This document shows positions 52,856-61,532 of a DNA stretch of 62,384 bases, piece by piece. How positions within the stretch are numbered: position 1 is the first letter of the stretch; the number at the start of each line of letters is the position of its first letter. Below the pieces are notes generated by a model, which worked only from the letters and a program-made list of their open reading frames with translations, did not search any database and had not been told where the DNA came from. The translations under genes and the position numbers were made by a program. This stretch comes from an uncultured Lachnospiraceae bacterium (GTDB lineage Bacteria > Bacillota > Clostridia > Lachnospirales > Lachnospiraceae): positions 1-62,384 of the forward strand of contig CAJUMT010000002.1 of assembly GCA_910587495.1 (NCBI GenBank), read 5' to 3'.

Positions 52856-54207
52856 AAGCAAAAGTATCTGTTATTTTACCATCTTTGAATGTGGCTGATT
52901 ATATAGAAGAATGCATGGATAGTCTGCTGCGTCAGACTTTGCAGGAATTGGAAATCTTGTGTATTGACGCAGGCTCTACAGACGGCACGGAAGAAGTCCT
53001 GCGTCAGTATGCAAAAAGTGATCCTCGGATTATCCTGCTACACAGCGATATAAAGAGCTATGGAAAGCAGGTAAATATGGGGCTGGCATATGTGTCTGGT
53101 GAATATGTTGCAATTTTGGAGACGGATGACTGGATCGTGCCGGAGATGTACAAGTGTCTGTATGAAGCGGCGGCTGCGGATCGGCTTGATTATGTTGCTG
53201 CGGATTTTGACAGGTTTTATCAACTCCGAAATGGAGAGTATTATTTTAGCAGACAGCGTTTGTTTGACGTGGATAAAAAGGACTGGTATGACAAAATACT
53301 GGATACAGAGCAGATTGCAACTTTAAGGTCTTCCGATTATGTGCTATGGAAAGGAATTTATAATAGAGATTTTCTGCTTTCCCATCATATAAAACTTCAT
53401 GAATCGCCGGGAGCCGCTTTTCAGGATATGGGATTTTTACAGCAGGTCAAAACTTATGCTAAGAAAACAAAATATCTTGACAGAAGCTTTTACCGTTACA
53501 GGCAAAACAGGGAAGAAGCTTCTTCTCAGGGATTGGACGGGCTTCGGCATTATGAGAAGGAATTTGCCTGGATACAGGAAGAATTGCAATTAGGCTCTGC
53601 TTTGAAAGGTATGCATAAAAAATATTATTATTTTACTATGAGCATATCTTTCCTCACGAAATATGAACAGATCCTCATCAAGTTGGATGGTGACTGGAAA
53701 GATGATAGATTGGCAGATCCTTACAAGTGGTTTAAAGGGCAGATTACAGAGGCAATCCGTAGTAGGCTATTAGAGGAAGAGATGTATGGAAGTGAGAGAT
53801 GGACAAGGCTGTTGCTTTTACTTTCTTCCCCGGAAACGCATGCGTGGCTGATGACCAGCAGAGAGAATAAAGAAAAATGTAGTGTGAATAAGCTTTTAGA
53901 GTTGACAAAAAAGCTCCCAATTATTATATTCGGCTGCGGCATACGCAGCGAACGCCTGATGCTTTTCTGTGATAAATATCAGATAGAAATCTGCGCTTTT
54001 TGTGATAATAATCCAGGGCTTCATGGTAAAAAGAAGTTTGGCTATCCGATCCTTCCGCCTTCTGCTTTAGGAGACGAGATAAACAGTAAAAACGCAGTGG
54101 TTTTATTGTCCATGAAAAATGGAGCGGAGCAGGTGCGTATGCAGTTGATTGAGGAAAGGATTGAACCTGGCAGGATTATAGACAGGCTTCCGGAAGGAAT
54201 CCTGTAA
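52852..54207 (+). CDS. GT2 glycosyltransferase with C-terminal Rossmann module
   Basis: 451 residues. VSVILPSLNVADYIEECMDS, CIDAGSTDGTEEVL, SYGKQVNMGLAYVSGEY, ILETDDWIVPEMY. The C-terminal module starts near 355 (PIIIFGCGIRSERLMLFCDK, FCDNNPGLHGKKKFGYPILP); here the GAG reads GCG. It begins with an ATGA overlap on the previous stop. The next gene is a close paralogue, so the pair arose by duplication and could add successive sugars. Confidence 0.9.
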   Translation: MKAKVSVILPSLNVADYIEECMDSLLRQTLQELEILCIDAGSTDGTEEVLRQYAKSDPRIILLHSDIKSYGKQVNMGLAYVSGEYVAILETDDWIVPEMYKCLYEAAAADRLDYVAADFDRFYQLRNGEYYFSRQRLFDVDKKDWYDKILDTEQIATLRSSDYVLWKGIYNRDFLLSHHIKLHESPGAAFQDMGFLQQVKTYAKKTKYLDRSFYRYRQNREEASSQGLDGLRHYEKEFAWIQEELQLGSALKGMHKKYYYFTMSISFLTKYEQILIKLDGDWKDDRLADPYKWFKGQITEAIRSRLLEEEMYGSERWTRLLLLLSSPETHAWLMTSRENKEKCSVNKLLELTKKLPIIIFGCGIRSERLMLFCDKYQIEICAFCDNNPGLHGKKKFGYPILPPSALGDEINSKNAVVLLSMKNGAEQVRMQLIEERIEPGRIIDRLPEGIL

Positions 54208-54253
54208 CATAATATACCCGTCTAAAACAGGAAAAGGAGAGTACTGGTATCCT

Positions 54254-55642
54254 ATGGACATAAAAGTATCCGTGATATTACCCTCATTAAATGTTGTCAA
54301 TTATATAAAAGAATGTATGGACAGCGTACTTGCCCAGACGTTGCAGGAGATGGAGTTTATCTGTATTGACGCAGGTTCCACAGACGGGACATGGGAAATC
54401 CTGCAAAGATATGCGGAAAAGGACAGCCGGGTGCGCCTGGTACATTCTGATAAGAGAAGCTACGGTTATCAGATCAATCTGGGTATTCGTCAGGCTAAAG
54501 GCGAGTATCTGGGCATCGTAGAAACGGACGATTACATTGAAACTGATATGTATGAGGAGTTGTATAAAGCCGCAGTGGAAAATGATTTGGATTTCGTGAA
54601 AGCGGGATTTGACGTTTTTATTACGCCTTCTGAAAAGGAACGGTATCAGCTTTATTATCCCATGGCTGATTTTGGCCGGATAATTTCATCTGCATATTTT
54701 ACTGAAAAACAATTGTCGAATGATACTTATATATGGAATGGTATTTACAAGCTTTCATTCCTTCGCAAATATCATATATGCCTGAACGAGAGTCCCGGCG
54801 CGGCTTTTCAGGACTGCGGATTCCGGTATCAGGTAGATATCCATCTGCGCCGGGGGATGTTTCTTGATCGGTCTTTTTACAGATACCGGCGTGATAACGG
54901 TGCTTCTTCCACTTATAATCCCAATTGTGTCAAATATAATTTGGCGGAGTGTAAATATTTACGCGGATGGATAGAGGAAAAAGGGATTACAGACAGGAAG
55001 ATACGTTCATTTGCCGCCCGGGAGACTGTTATGATGGCGATAGAGCCGTATATTACTTTTCGAGGATGCGCGGCGCCAGATGAAGCAACACTTTGTGCGC
55101 TGGACGAATTTCGTGAAATCATCAAAAGGGATAGAGAAAACGGCTTGTTAAAACAGGAAGAGATGCTTCCCAAGCATTGGATAGAGATGCGTCTGTTTAC
55201 GGAATCCCCGGAGGCTTTTGAAACGTATATCGCGGTCAGCGCAGATGCAAGATATGCGCCGTATAGACAATTTATAAAAGAAATGTCAAAGAAAAAACAG
55301 ATCGTAATATTTTCCGCCGGGAAAGTTTCTTCCTATGCGTTATGCCTGATGCGGATGAACGGAATCGATACGGTTCAGATTTTCTGTGATAACAGCGAAG
55401 GTAAATGGGGAAGCGAATATATGGGTTATCCTGTATTGCCGCCGGAGGAAGCTTTTAAAAAGTATCCACAGGCGCATTATTTAATTGCCAACAGGGTTCA
55501 CAGTGCGGCGATTCAAGCGCAGCTGTCCTCTGAGGGGATGGCAGAAGAGCAGGTATCTGTGTATACACTGCCTTTATTGCCGATGGAGTGTACGAATTAT
55601 TTTTTAAAGCTTAAGGAGACTGCCTATGGCCCCGCAAAATAA
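54254..55642 (+). CDS. GT2 glycosyltransferase with C-terminal Rossmann module, paralogue
   Basis: 462 residues, matching the preceding gene across the GT domain: VSVILPSLNVVNYIKECMDS, CIDAGSTDGTWEIL, VETDDYIETDMY. In the C-terminal module (from about 350) the first Gly is changed (IVIFSAGKVSSYALCLMRMN) but FCDNSEGKWGSEYMGYPVLP is well kept. AAAGGAG lies before the ATG. It ends in a 17-bp overlap with the methyltransferase-cytidylyltransferase gene. Confidence 0.9.
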   Translation: MDIKVSVILPSLNVVNYIKECMDSVLAQTLQEMEFICIDAGSTDGTWEILQRYAEKDSRVRLVHSDKRSYGYQINLGIRQAKGEYLGIVETDDYIETDMYEELYKAAVENDLDFVKAGFDVFITPSEKERYQLYYPMADFGRIISSAYFTEKQLSNDTYIWNGIYKLSFLRKYHICLNESPGAAFQDCGFRYQVDIHLRRGMFLDRSFYRYRRDNGASSTYNPNCVKYNLAECKYLRGWIEEKGITDRKIRSFAARETVMMAIEPYITFRGCAAPDEATLCALDEFREIIKRDRENGLLKQEEMLPKHWIEMRLFTESPEAFETYIAVSADARYAPYRQFIKEMSKKKQIVIFSAGKVSSYALCLMRMNGIDTVQIFCDNSEGKWGSEYMGYPVLPPEEAFKKYPQAHYLIANRVHSAAIQAQLSSEGMAEEQVSVYTLPLLPMECTNYFLKLKETAYGPAK

Positions 55643-58016
55643 AACGGATAAAATGATCGGAACATATATAGAATCACAATCCAAGGACACTTATAAGGAA
55701 ATTCTTTCAAAGGATGAAAACCTTGCGCTTGCCCTGTATTTAAGTGAGCTTGCCAATGGCCTGTTCGGCTGGTATCCTTTTACCCCGGATAGCCGGATTC
55801 TCCAGGTCGGCAGTTGGTTCGGCGCGTTTACAGCGATGCTGGGCCAGCGCTGTAAGTCAGTGACTGTGTTGGAGCAGGATGATTATCGCTTCTGTATGGC
55901 TGAAAAACGCTTGAAAGACCTTGAAAACATTCATGTCGTCCATCAATCAGCCCCTGCATACTGTGAAGTATGTACAGAAAGTTTTGATTATGTTATTTTT
56001 GCCGTGGATGAAAATATAGATATTTTTCCAAATCCTGACGCTTATGCCAGGATAATAGAGTCCGTGGAAAACGTATTAAGCGGCCAGGGAAAACTGTTAT
56101 TTGCCCTTCCCAACCGGTTGGGGGTCAAATATCTTTGCGGCGCGCCGGATCCAGGCACAAAAGTCCCTTTTGACGGTATCACTGAAAATAATTCTGCCCT
56201 TTACCGCTTTGACAGGGACGGGCTGTTAAAGTTTATGGAAGATTTGGGATTCCCATATATAAAACTATATTACCCCATGTCAGACCATCATTATACGCAG
56301 GTAATTTATACAGACGATTGCCGTCCGGGGGGCGATGTGCTGGAAAGGCTTCATATCTATACAGACCATAAGACAGAACGGCTTTTGTATGAATGTGAGT
56401 TGGCGGACCGTCTGGCAAAGAACGGCGTTCTTCACTGTTTTGCCAATTCCTTTCTCATTGAAGCGGGACAGACCCCCTGCGCCTTGATCATTTATTCTGC
56501 ACTTTCCGCTGAGCGTGACAGGGATAAAGCATTCGCTACCAATATCTATGCTGATAACACTGTTGAAAAAATCCCTTTGTATCCTGACGGCCAGACCGGA
56601 TTGTGGCGGCTTTTGGATAATACCCGGGAACTTGCCTGCAGAGGAATCCCGGTTCTTCCCATGAAGGAAGAAGGCGGGCGTATCCGCATGGAACGTGTCC
56701 GTTATCCATCCTTTTCAAATTACCTCCGCAGTATTGCCAGAAAAGATCCGGTGCTTTTTATTGATTGCCTGGATAAGCTTTATGATTATATCCTTCAATC
56801 TTCTGCTCCTGTTTTGCCGGAAAAAAATTGTATGCTGCATTTGTCCCCGGATGCCGATTGGGGCGTTATCCTTGCAAATGCCTATATCGAGATGATTCCT
56901 GTGAACAGCTTCTGGACAGGCAGTGATATCTTATTTTATGACCAGGAGTTTACCATGGAAAACTGTCCGGCTGGTTTTGTCATGTTTCGTGCCTTGCGGG
57001 ATATTTATGCTTTTTCGCCTGAGACGGAGCAGTTTATTCCGTTACATGAGATGAAAGCCCGTTACGGATTGGCGGATCTGTGGGATTACTTTGCCCAGGA
57101 GGAAGAAGCGTTCCAGACCCGCCTGCGCAGAAGAAATTTATTCAACGGGTTTTATCCCTGGGTGAAACATCTGCCGGATACAGTGCAGGAAAATCGCCGC
57201 CGTCTGGATTCGTCCGGGGATATAAAGGAAGAACGAGATTACTTCAATGCCGTTTCCAACTTGGATGGCAGAAAGATCGTCCTCTTTGGCGCCGGGAGGA
57301 TGGCGGAACATTATCTAAACCGCTATGGCCGGCAATATCCGCCTGTTTATATGGTTGACAATGATCCTGCCAAATGGGGCAGCCAGAGGGACGGCATAGA
57401 GATCCGTGACCCAGGGTCTATACAAAAACTTATGCCTGGTACTTATCGGGTGGTGATTACGATGGGGAATTATGAAACAGTCGTAGAACAGCTTGAAGGG
57501 ATGGGGATCCATGGGGACAGCTACCGGATTTTTACCCGCGAGATGGATGCGTTAGTGGGCGGCAGGCTGACAGACACTGTGTCCGACGGTAAATACAACA
57601 TTGGCTATGTGACCGGCGTGTTCGACTTGTTCCATATTGGGCATTTGAATCTTTTAAGAAACTGCAAATCCCGCTGTCATTACCTGATTGCCGGTGTACT
57701 CACGGATGAACTGACTAAGCAGGATAAGAATAAAACGCCTTTTATCTCTTTTGAAGAACGGATAGAGATCGTCCGTCAATGCAACTATGTGGACCGGGTC
57801 GTTCCTGTGGACTTCCACAACACCAATAAAGTAGATGCCTGGAAGGAACTGCGTTATGGCTGCCTGTTTTCCGGCAGCGACCATGAAGGAGAACCCTACT
57901 GGATTTGGTTGCAAAGGCAGCTTAGAAGCCTTGGCTCGGAACTGGAATTTTTCCCCTATACCCAGAGTACCAGCTCTACCATGCTCCAGAAGGCGATTCG
58001 GGAGGGAAAGCGCTAG
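55626..58016 (+). CDS. Methyltransferase/Rossmann-module/cytidylyltransferase multidomain protein
   Basis: 796 residues with at least four parts. (1) About 57-200: class I SAM methyltransferase (RILQVGSWFGAFTAMLGQRC, SVTVLEQDDYRFCMAEKRL). (2) About 260-520: a region with DADWGVILANAY and ILFYDQEFTMENCPAGFVMF, a pattern I associate with kinase-like modules beside methyltransferases in polysaccharide loci; unproven. (3) About 550-640: the GAG module (KIVLFGAGRMAEHYLNRYGR, MVDNDPAKWGSQRDG). (4) About 658-796: TagD-like cytidylyltransferase (GYVTGVFDLFHIGHLNLLRN, then QSTSSTML). It may make and hand over a CDP-linked, methylated group. It is the second fused cytidylyltransferase of the island. 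Confidence 0.8.
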   Translation: MAPQNKTDKMIGTYIESQSKDTYKEILSKDENLALALYLSELANGLFGWYPFTPDSRILQVGSWFGAFTAMLGQRCKSVTVLEQDDYRFCMAEKRLKDLENIHVVHQSAPAYCEVCTESFDYVIFAVDENIDIFPNPDAYARIIESVENVLSGQGKLLFALPNRLGVKYLCGAPDPGTKVPFDGITENNSALYRFDRDGLLKFMEDLGFPYIKLYYPMSDHHYTQVIYTDDCRPGGDVLERLHIYTDHKTERLLYECELADRLAKNGVLHCFANSFLIEAGQTPCALIIYSALSAERDRDKAFATNIYADNTVEKIPLYPDGQTGLWRLLDNTRELACRGIPVLPMKEEGGRIRMERVRYPSFSNYLRSIARKDPVLFIDCLDKLYDYILQSSAPVLPEKNCMLHLSPDADWGVILANAYIEMIPVNSFWTGSDILFYDQEFTMENCPAGFVMFRALRDIYAFSPETEQFIPLHEMKARYGLADLWDYFAQEEEAFQTRLRRRNLFNGFYPWVKHLPDTVQENRRRLDSSGDIKEERDYFNAVSNLDGRKIVLFGAGRMAEHYLNRYGRQYPPVYMVDNDPAKWGSQRDGIEIRDPGSIQKLMPGTYRVVITMGNYETVVEQLEGMGIHGDSYRIFTREMDALVGGRLTDTVSDGKYNIGYVTGVFDLFHIGHLNLLRNCKSRCHYLIAGVLTDELTKQDKNKTPFISFEERIEIVRQCNYVDRVVPVDFHNTNKVDAWKELRYGCLFSGSDHEGEPYWIWLQRQLRSLGSELEFFPYTQSTSSTMLQKAIREGKR

Positions 58017-58083
58017 CCGCCCTTGTGCCGCCCCGCATTTTCGTGTATGATAAATAAAAAGTAAAATCTGACGGGGGATGCAT

Positions 58084-59221
58084 ATGGCAAGGACGACGGC
58101 AATCGGGGTACAGGATTTTAGTACACTAATTGAGAATAATTGTTTCTATGTGGACAAATCCATATTTGGAGCGCGCGATTATGACAGGTATCACCAGGGT
58201 CAGCAAAGAATCTATATTTTCCGATCTGAACAATCTGGAAGTGGTGACGACTACTTCGGATAAATACGCGGACTGCTTTGGATTTACCCAGGAAGAAGTG
58301 TCCGCTGCTTTGGCGGAATACGGCCTTAATGAGATGGAAGAAAAGGTCAGGGCGTGGTATGACGGTTTTACTTTCGGCAGCAGGCGGGATATTTATAATC
58401 CCTGGTCCATCATCAATTATCTGGATAAAAGAAGATTTGCGCCGTATTGGGCGAATACCAGCAGCAACAGCCTGGTGGGAAAACTGATCCGTGAAGGGGA
58501 CCCGGAGATCAAGATGGTTATGGAAGACCTTTTGCATGGGCGGGCTTATCATACAGTCATTGATGAGCAGATTGTATTTAATCAGTTGCAGAAAAAACAA
58601 AATGCTGTGTGGAGTCTTTTACTGGCCAGCGGATATCTTCGGGTGGAACATTTTTTTATCAATGTGGAACGGGGGAAAAATGAGTATGACCTGGTGCTGA
58701 CCAATAAGGAAGTCCGCATTATGTTTGAGCAGATGATAGAAGAATGGTTCTCAGATTTTACACCTGCATATAATGCCTTCGTGAAAGCATTATTAAAGGG
58801 CAATCTCCGCGAGATGAACCGCTACATGAATAGAGTAGCTCTTGACACGTTCAGTTTTTTTGACACCGGAAACAGGCCTTCCGGGCAGGAGCCGGAGCGG
58901 TTCTACCATGGATTTGTACTGGGGCTTTTGGTGGACTTAAAAGGCCGTTATACTGTCACCTCTAACCGGGAAAGCGGTTTTGGCAGATATGACGTGCTTT
59001 TAGAACCATGCAGCGAAGAGGACGACGCAATCATCCTGGAATTTAAAGTCTTTGATCCTTTGGACGATGAGAAAACGCTGGAGGACACCGTACGGTCGGC
59101 ACTGGCGCAGATTGACGATATGCGCTACGCTGCAACCCTGGAAGCGAAAGGATTTAGCGCTGAGCGGATTCGGAAGTACGGCTTTGCTTTTGAAGGGAAG
59201 AAAGTTTTGATCGGAGGTTAG
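58084..59221 (+). pseudogene. AAA-ATPase-like/PD-(D/E)XK gene with out-of-frame internal deletion
   Basis: ATG 58084 with GGGGGATG upstream opens [20 protein letters not shown] then FYVDKS, the normal start of the AAA-ATPase_like family (PF09820). After about 58160 this frame is lost and a different frame continues with [20 protein letters not shown], which in intact members lies behind the Walker A and B region. About 200 codons are thus missing and the join is out of frame. The remainder is well preserved: [20 protein letters not shown], and the PD-(D/E)XK end with [20 protein letters not shown] then EFKVFD. A 363-codon frame beginning near 58130 might still be translated, but without ATPase function. 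Confidence 0.8.
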
Positions 59222-59223
59222 CA

Positions 59224-60495
59224 ATGAACATCATCTGTTCCCCCAATGGGATCATCCACCCTCCCCGCCCTGCGCAGGGAGTTATGGATTTAGCGAACGC
59301 AGGTTTTAAAAACATAGTATTGGATTTTAGTATGCGTTGTTCCGGGTACGAGCTGGAACATTATGGAGAGGAAAACGAAGACAAAGATACAGACAGTGAA
59401 TACGCGCCTGTCACTGAGGATCCGCCGGGGCTTGGCTGTCATTTTGAGAAGATGCTTGCATCCTGTCGGGAACACCGGCTTCATATTCCCGTCGCCCGGG
59501 CGCCGCATCTGCTGCGCGATACAAAGCGTACAGACCTTACAGCGCTTCTTATGCGGATTCACAAAGAATGCATAAAGCTCTGCGGTCAGATCGGCTGCGG
59601 TAAGATTATCATCCGCCCGCTGTTCGCCGGTTTGTCCTGGGGGCAGGAGTGGGAGGCCAACCGCATGTACTATCTTGACCTGGCTTGTGCGGCTCGGGAA
59701 CATAATATCAAAATCCTGCTGGAAAATCAGTGTCGTTTTCTGAACGGCCATCTGATTCGGGGCATTTGTTCAGACGCTTCCATGGCAGCTAAGTGGGTGG
59801 ACGCCCTGAATGAAGAGGCAGGGGAAGACCGCTTCGGCTTCTGCATGGACGTTGGAGCCTGCAGCCTGTGCGGCCAGGACATGCATGAATATGCCAACGC
59901 CCTGGGACACCGGATCCAGGCAGTGATCTTAAGGGATTGTGACGGGTATCAGGAGAGTTCGCTGCTGCCCTTTACCTGCGCGCGAAGCGGCCAGCCCCGG
60001 ACTGACTGGCTGGGACTTATCCGTGGGCTTCGGGAAGCCGGGTTTGACGGGGAACTGATTCTTGCTATAGCAGATACGGCGTCTGTGTTTTCGCCTCTGC
60101 TGCGCCCGCATCTTATGTCCCTTGCCCGGGCAACTGCAGAGTATTTTAAATGGCAGATCGGAATAGAAAACCTTTTGAAAAAATATAGGCAAGTCGTTTT
60201 GTTCGGCGCCGGAAACATGTGCCGGAATTATATGAAATGCTATGGGGAAAAGTATCCGCCTTTATTTACCTGCGATAACAATCAAAAGGTCTGGGGCAGC
60301 AGATTTTGCGGCCTGGAAGTGAAACCTCCGGAAGCGCTGAAAGCTTTGCCGGAGGATTGCGGGATCTTTATCTGCAATATTTATTACCGGGAGATTGAAA
60401 AGCAGCTGAAAGGTATGGGGATTAAGAATCCGGTGGAATATTTCAATGACGAATATATGCCGTCGTTTTATTTTGACCGGTTAAACTTTAAATAG
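59224..60495 (+). CDS. TIM-barrel isomerase-like protein with lost metal ligands and Rossmann module
   Basis: 423 residues. Residues 1-310 have the xylose-isomerase-like (AP-endonuclease 2) barrel of the following gene, but several metal positions are changed: LLENQC keeps Glu and GFCMDVGACSL keeps Asp, whereas the usual GHANL is GACSL, HIHDNDG is ILRDCDG, and the last-strand SFETA is AIADT. Catalysis by the normal mechanism is unlikely. Residues 322-420 are the GAG module (QVVLFGAGNMCRNYMKCYGE, TCDNNQKVWGSRFCGLEVKP), closest in wording to that of the 55626 protein. It may be a binding or regulatory partner of the intact paralogue. It starts 2 bp after the pseudogene stop. Confidence 0.75.
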   Translation: MNIICSPNGIIHPPRPAQGVMDLANAGFKNIVLDFSMRCSGYELEHYGEENEDKDTDSEYAPVTEDPPGLGCHFEKMLASCREHRLHIPVARAPHLLRDTKRTDLTALLMRIHKECIKLCGQIGCGKIIIRPLFAGLSWGQEWEANRMYYLDLACAAREHNIKILLENQCRFLNGHLIRGICSDASMAAKWVDALNEEAGEDRFGFCMDVGACSLCGQDMHEYANALGHRIQAVILRDCDGYQESSLLPFTCARSGQPRTDWLGLIRGLREAGFDGELILAIADTASVFSPLLRPHLMSLARATAEYFKWQIGIENLLKKYRQVVLFGAGNMCRNYMKCYGEKYPPLFTCDNNQKVWGSRFCGLEVKPPEALKALPEDCGIFICNIYYREIEKQLKGMGIKNPVEYFNDEYMPSFYFDRLNFK

Positions 60496-60510
60496 GAGGT
60501 GCAGGCGTGT

Positions 60511-61509
60511 ATGCTTTCTATTGGCGTACAGACAAAAAATGTGGTAGAAGACGCCGACCCGGCGGCAGGATTTGAAATGTTAAGAAGAACCGGGTTTTCC
60601 TGCGCGGATTTCAGCCTGAATTATTATCTGACGAATATTTCTCTCTATAAACAGAAGCGTAATGATTTTTTTGATCAGTCGGATGGGGAACTTGAGAAAT
60701 TTTTTGCGCCGCACAAAAAAGCGGCTCAGATCTCCGGTATCCGGATTCATCAGATGCATATGCCGTATCCTGCTTATATTCCGGGCGGAAGCCGGGAGCT
60801 GAATGAATATCTGTGGCATGAAGTCGCGCCTAAAAGTATGCGGCTCTGCGCTTATTTTGACTGCCGCTATATTGTGATTCACGGATTTAAACTGGCGCAT
60901 CACCTGGGTTCAGAAGAGGCAGAGTGGCAAAAGACCGCCGAATTTCTGCATTTTCTTGCGCCTTTGGCCAAGGAGCTGGGCATTACAGTTTGTATAGAGA
61001 ACCTCTACAGCGGTACGGGCGGCCATATTGTGGAAGGCCCTTGTTGCGACGCAGGGAAAGCGGCGGAGCGCATTGACCGGTTCAATGACAGGTACGGCGC
61101 GCAGGTGCTGGGATTTTGCTTTGACACGGGGCATGCCAACCTGACGGGATTAAATTTTGAAGATTTTATAAGGACATTGGGATACAGATTAAAGGTACTT
61201 CATATCCATGATAACGACGGTGTGGGGGACTTGCATCAGATTCCTTTTACTTTTACGAAAACCCGGGAAAATAAAGTGTCCACCGACTGGGAGGGATTCA
61301 TTCGGGGATTAAAAGCGATCGGATTTCATCAGACGCTGAGCTTTGAGACGGCGCCTGTGCTGACAGCTTTTCCGGAGGATTTAAAAGAGGATGTTCTATC
61401 TTTGATCGGGAAGATCGGAGGGTATTTTGCGTCAGAGATCAGTGAAGACCCGGACACAGGAAGGGCCGAAACGGTACTTAATATAGAAGAAGATACGATA
61501 CAGGCCTAA
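60511..61509 (+). CDS. Sugar-phosphate isomerase/epimerase-like TIM-barrel protein
   Basis: 332 residues with all metal ligands of the family in order: HQMHMPYPAYI, VCIENLYSGTGGHIVEG (Glu), VLGFCFDTGHANLTGLNFED (Asp and His), VLHIHDNDGVGDLHQ (His and Asp), and TLSFETAP (Glu). It should isomerise or epimerise a sugar or sugar derivative; the substrate is unknown. The ATG at 60511 is preceded by AGGAGG with 11-base spacing; a GTG at 60499 overlaps that site. Its last seven codons form one arm of a terminator shared with greA. Confidence 0.82.
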   Translation: MLSIGVQTKNVVEDADPAAGFEMLRRTGFSCADFSLNYYLTNISLYKQKRNDFFDQSDGELEKFFAPHKKAAQISGIRIHQMHMPYPAYIPGGSRELNEYLWHEVAPKSMRLCAYFDCRYIVIHGFKLAHHLGSEEAEWQKTAEFLHFLAPLAKELGITVCIENLYSGTGGHIVEGPCCDAGKAAERIDRFNDRYGAQVLGFCFDTGHANLTGLNFEDFIRTLGYRLKVLHIHDNDGVGDLHQIPFTFTKTRENKVSTDWEGFIRGLKAIGFHQTLSFETAPVLTAFPEDLKEDVLSLIGKIGGYFASEISEDPDTGRAETVLNIEEDTIQA

Positions 61510-61532
61510 AAAGCCCGTATCGTATCTTCTTC
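61486..61532. terminator. Bidirectional terminator formed by both coding ends of convergent genes
   Basis: GAAGAAGATACGATAC (61486-61501) and its perfect complement at 61517-61532 make a 16-bp stem, extended by GGC/GCC around a CTAAAAA loop. The stops of the + gene (TAA 61507-61509) and of greA (TAG, 61506-61508 on minus) lie in the loop. The right arm ends TCTTCTTC, the left gives the same on the other strand. Confidence 0.75.

Noticed and set aside
58078-58263. A separate 61-codon gene at the start of the AAA/PD-(D/E)XK pseudogene.
   Set aside because: Its first 26 codons are the AAA-ATPase-like N-terminus and the rest is an out-of-frame reading of the following part.
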